This document shows positions 63,937 to 64,000 of a stretch of DNA of 64,000 bases, in pieces. Every line of letters begins with the position of its first letter. The first letter of the stretch is position 1. The notes under the pieces were generated by a model. It was not told the DNA's origin. It saw only the letters and a program-made list of their open reading frames with translations, and made no database searches. This stretch comes from Ctena decussata (Eukaryota; Mollusca; Bivalvia; Lucinida; Lucinidae), in NCBI GenBank assembly GCA_963989385.1, contig OZ022510.1, positions 31,439,448 through 31,503,447 on the forward strand. The letters run 5' to 3'. Made by a program: the position numbers and the translations under genes.

Positions 63937-64000
63937 GCAGCATGTACGTCTATTTTGTATTCTAAACTGTAAAGAACAACAAAAAGAAGAAGTCTGCTAA

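Noticed and set aside
1..64000. Endogenous retrovirus or LTR element
   Set aside because: No gag, protease, integrase or paired LTR with TG...CA ends was recognised. The direct repeats D at 53942 and 54492 enclose only hairpins, and the reverse transcriptase seen is of LINE type.

Overview
The window is eukaryotic and looks like a gene-poor, repeat-rich stretch of an invertebrate genome. A bivalve mollusc is the best guess. This rests on AT-rich intergenic DNA, an intronless class A GPCR, tRNA-derived SINEs, a mariner relic of the DD34D type, and repeats that I associate with molluscs: elements ending in GCTCACCTGAGCC with a GACG-rich subterminal part, and very many palindromic MITEs. The species cannot be fixed by eye. 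There is no sign of bacterial operons, rRNA, CRISPR or a functional tRNA gene.

Only one gene looks intact: a 444-codon peptide-receptor-like GPCR on the minus strand (61008-62342). The other recognisable coding DNA belongs to mobile elements. These are the 3' end of a LINE (1-351, entering from the left), a mariner transposase in three pieces (36886-37199, 44178-44463, 51618-51700), a PIF/Harbinger transposase fragment (minus, within 40393-39532), and a LINE with reverse transcriptase and a C-terminal zinc-knuckle tail (minus, about 50785-49300). Two further ORFs (5290-5559 minus, 6683-7099 plus) are unexplained.

Layout. 0-27 kb: LINE end, SINEs (several with clear target-site duplications), many hairpins, and seven members of a ~235-bp fully palindromic MITE starting GAGCCGCGACACG. 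27.4-31.2 kb: a ~450-bp-monomer satellite-like element with a second copy of its own family inserted in opposite orientation. 31-36.7 kb: long hairpins, CRE/CCAAT clusters, small hairpins and another MITE. 36.7-51.7 kb: a single mariner (TA duplications and matching inverted ends about 15 kb apart) expanded by a 7.0-kb insertion with an 8-bp duplication and a 7.2-kb TTAA insertion complex. These in turn hold a Harbinger element that itself carries a MITE, and a 6.3-kb TIR element that carries a LINE holding a SINE. 51.9-57 kb: a tandem-repeat element and an array of inverted repeats flanked by 350-bp direct repeats. 57-60 kb: four more palindromic MITEs. 61-64 kb: the GPCR, a TTAA MITE and a 580-bp element with ~130-bp inverted ends.

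The most unusual signals are (i) a family of ~70-bp hairpins with constant outer ends but different, self-complementary inner stems, lying in at least two unrelated host elements; (ii) a modular nested palindrome built of alternating constant and variable blocks; (iii) repeated pairing of a locus-specific long hairpin with a cluster of CRE-like (TGACGTCA) and CCAAT sites; and (iv) the 7.0-kb element with clustered 16-bp subterminal repeats and no transposase I can recognise.
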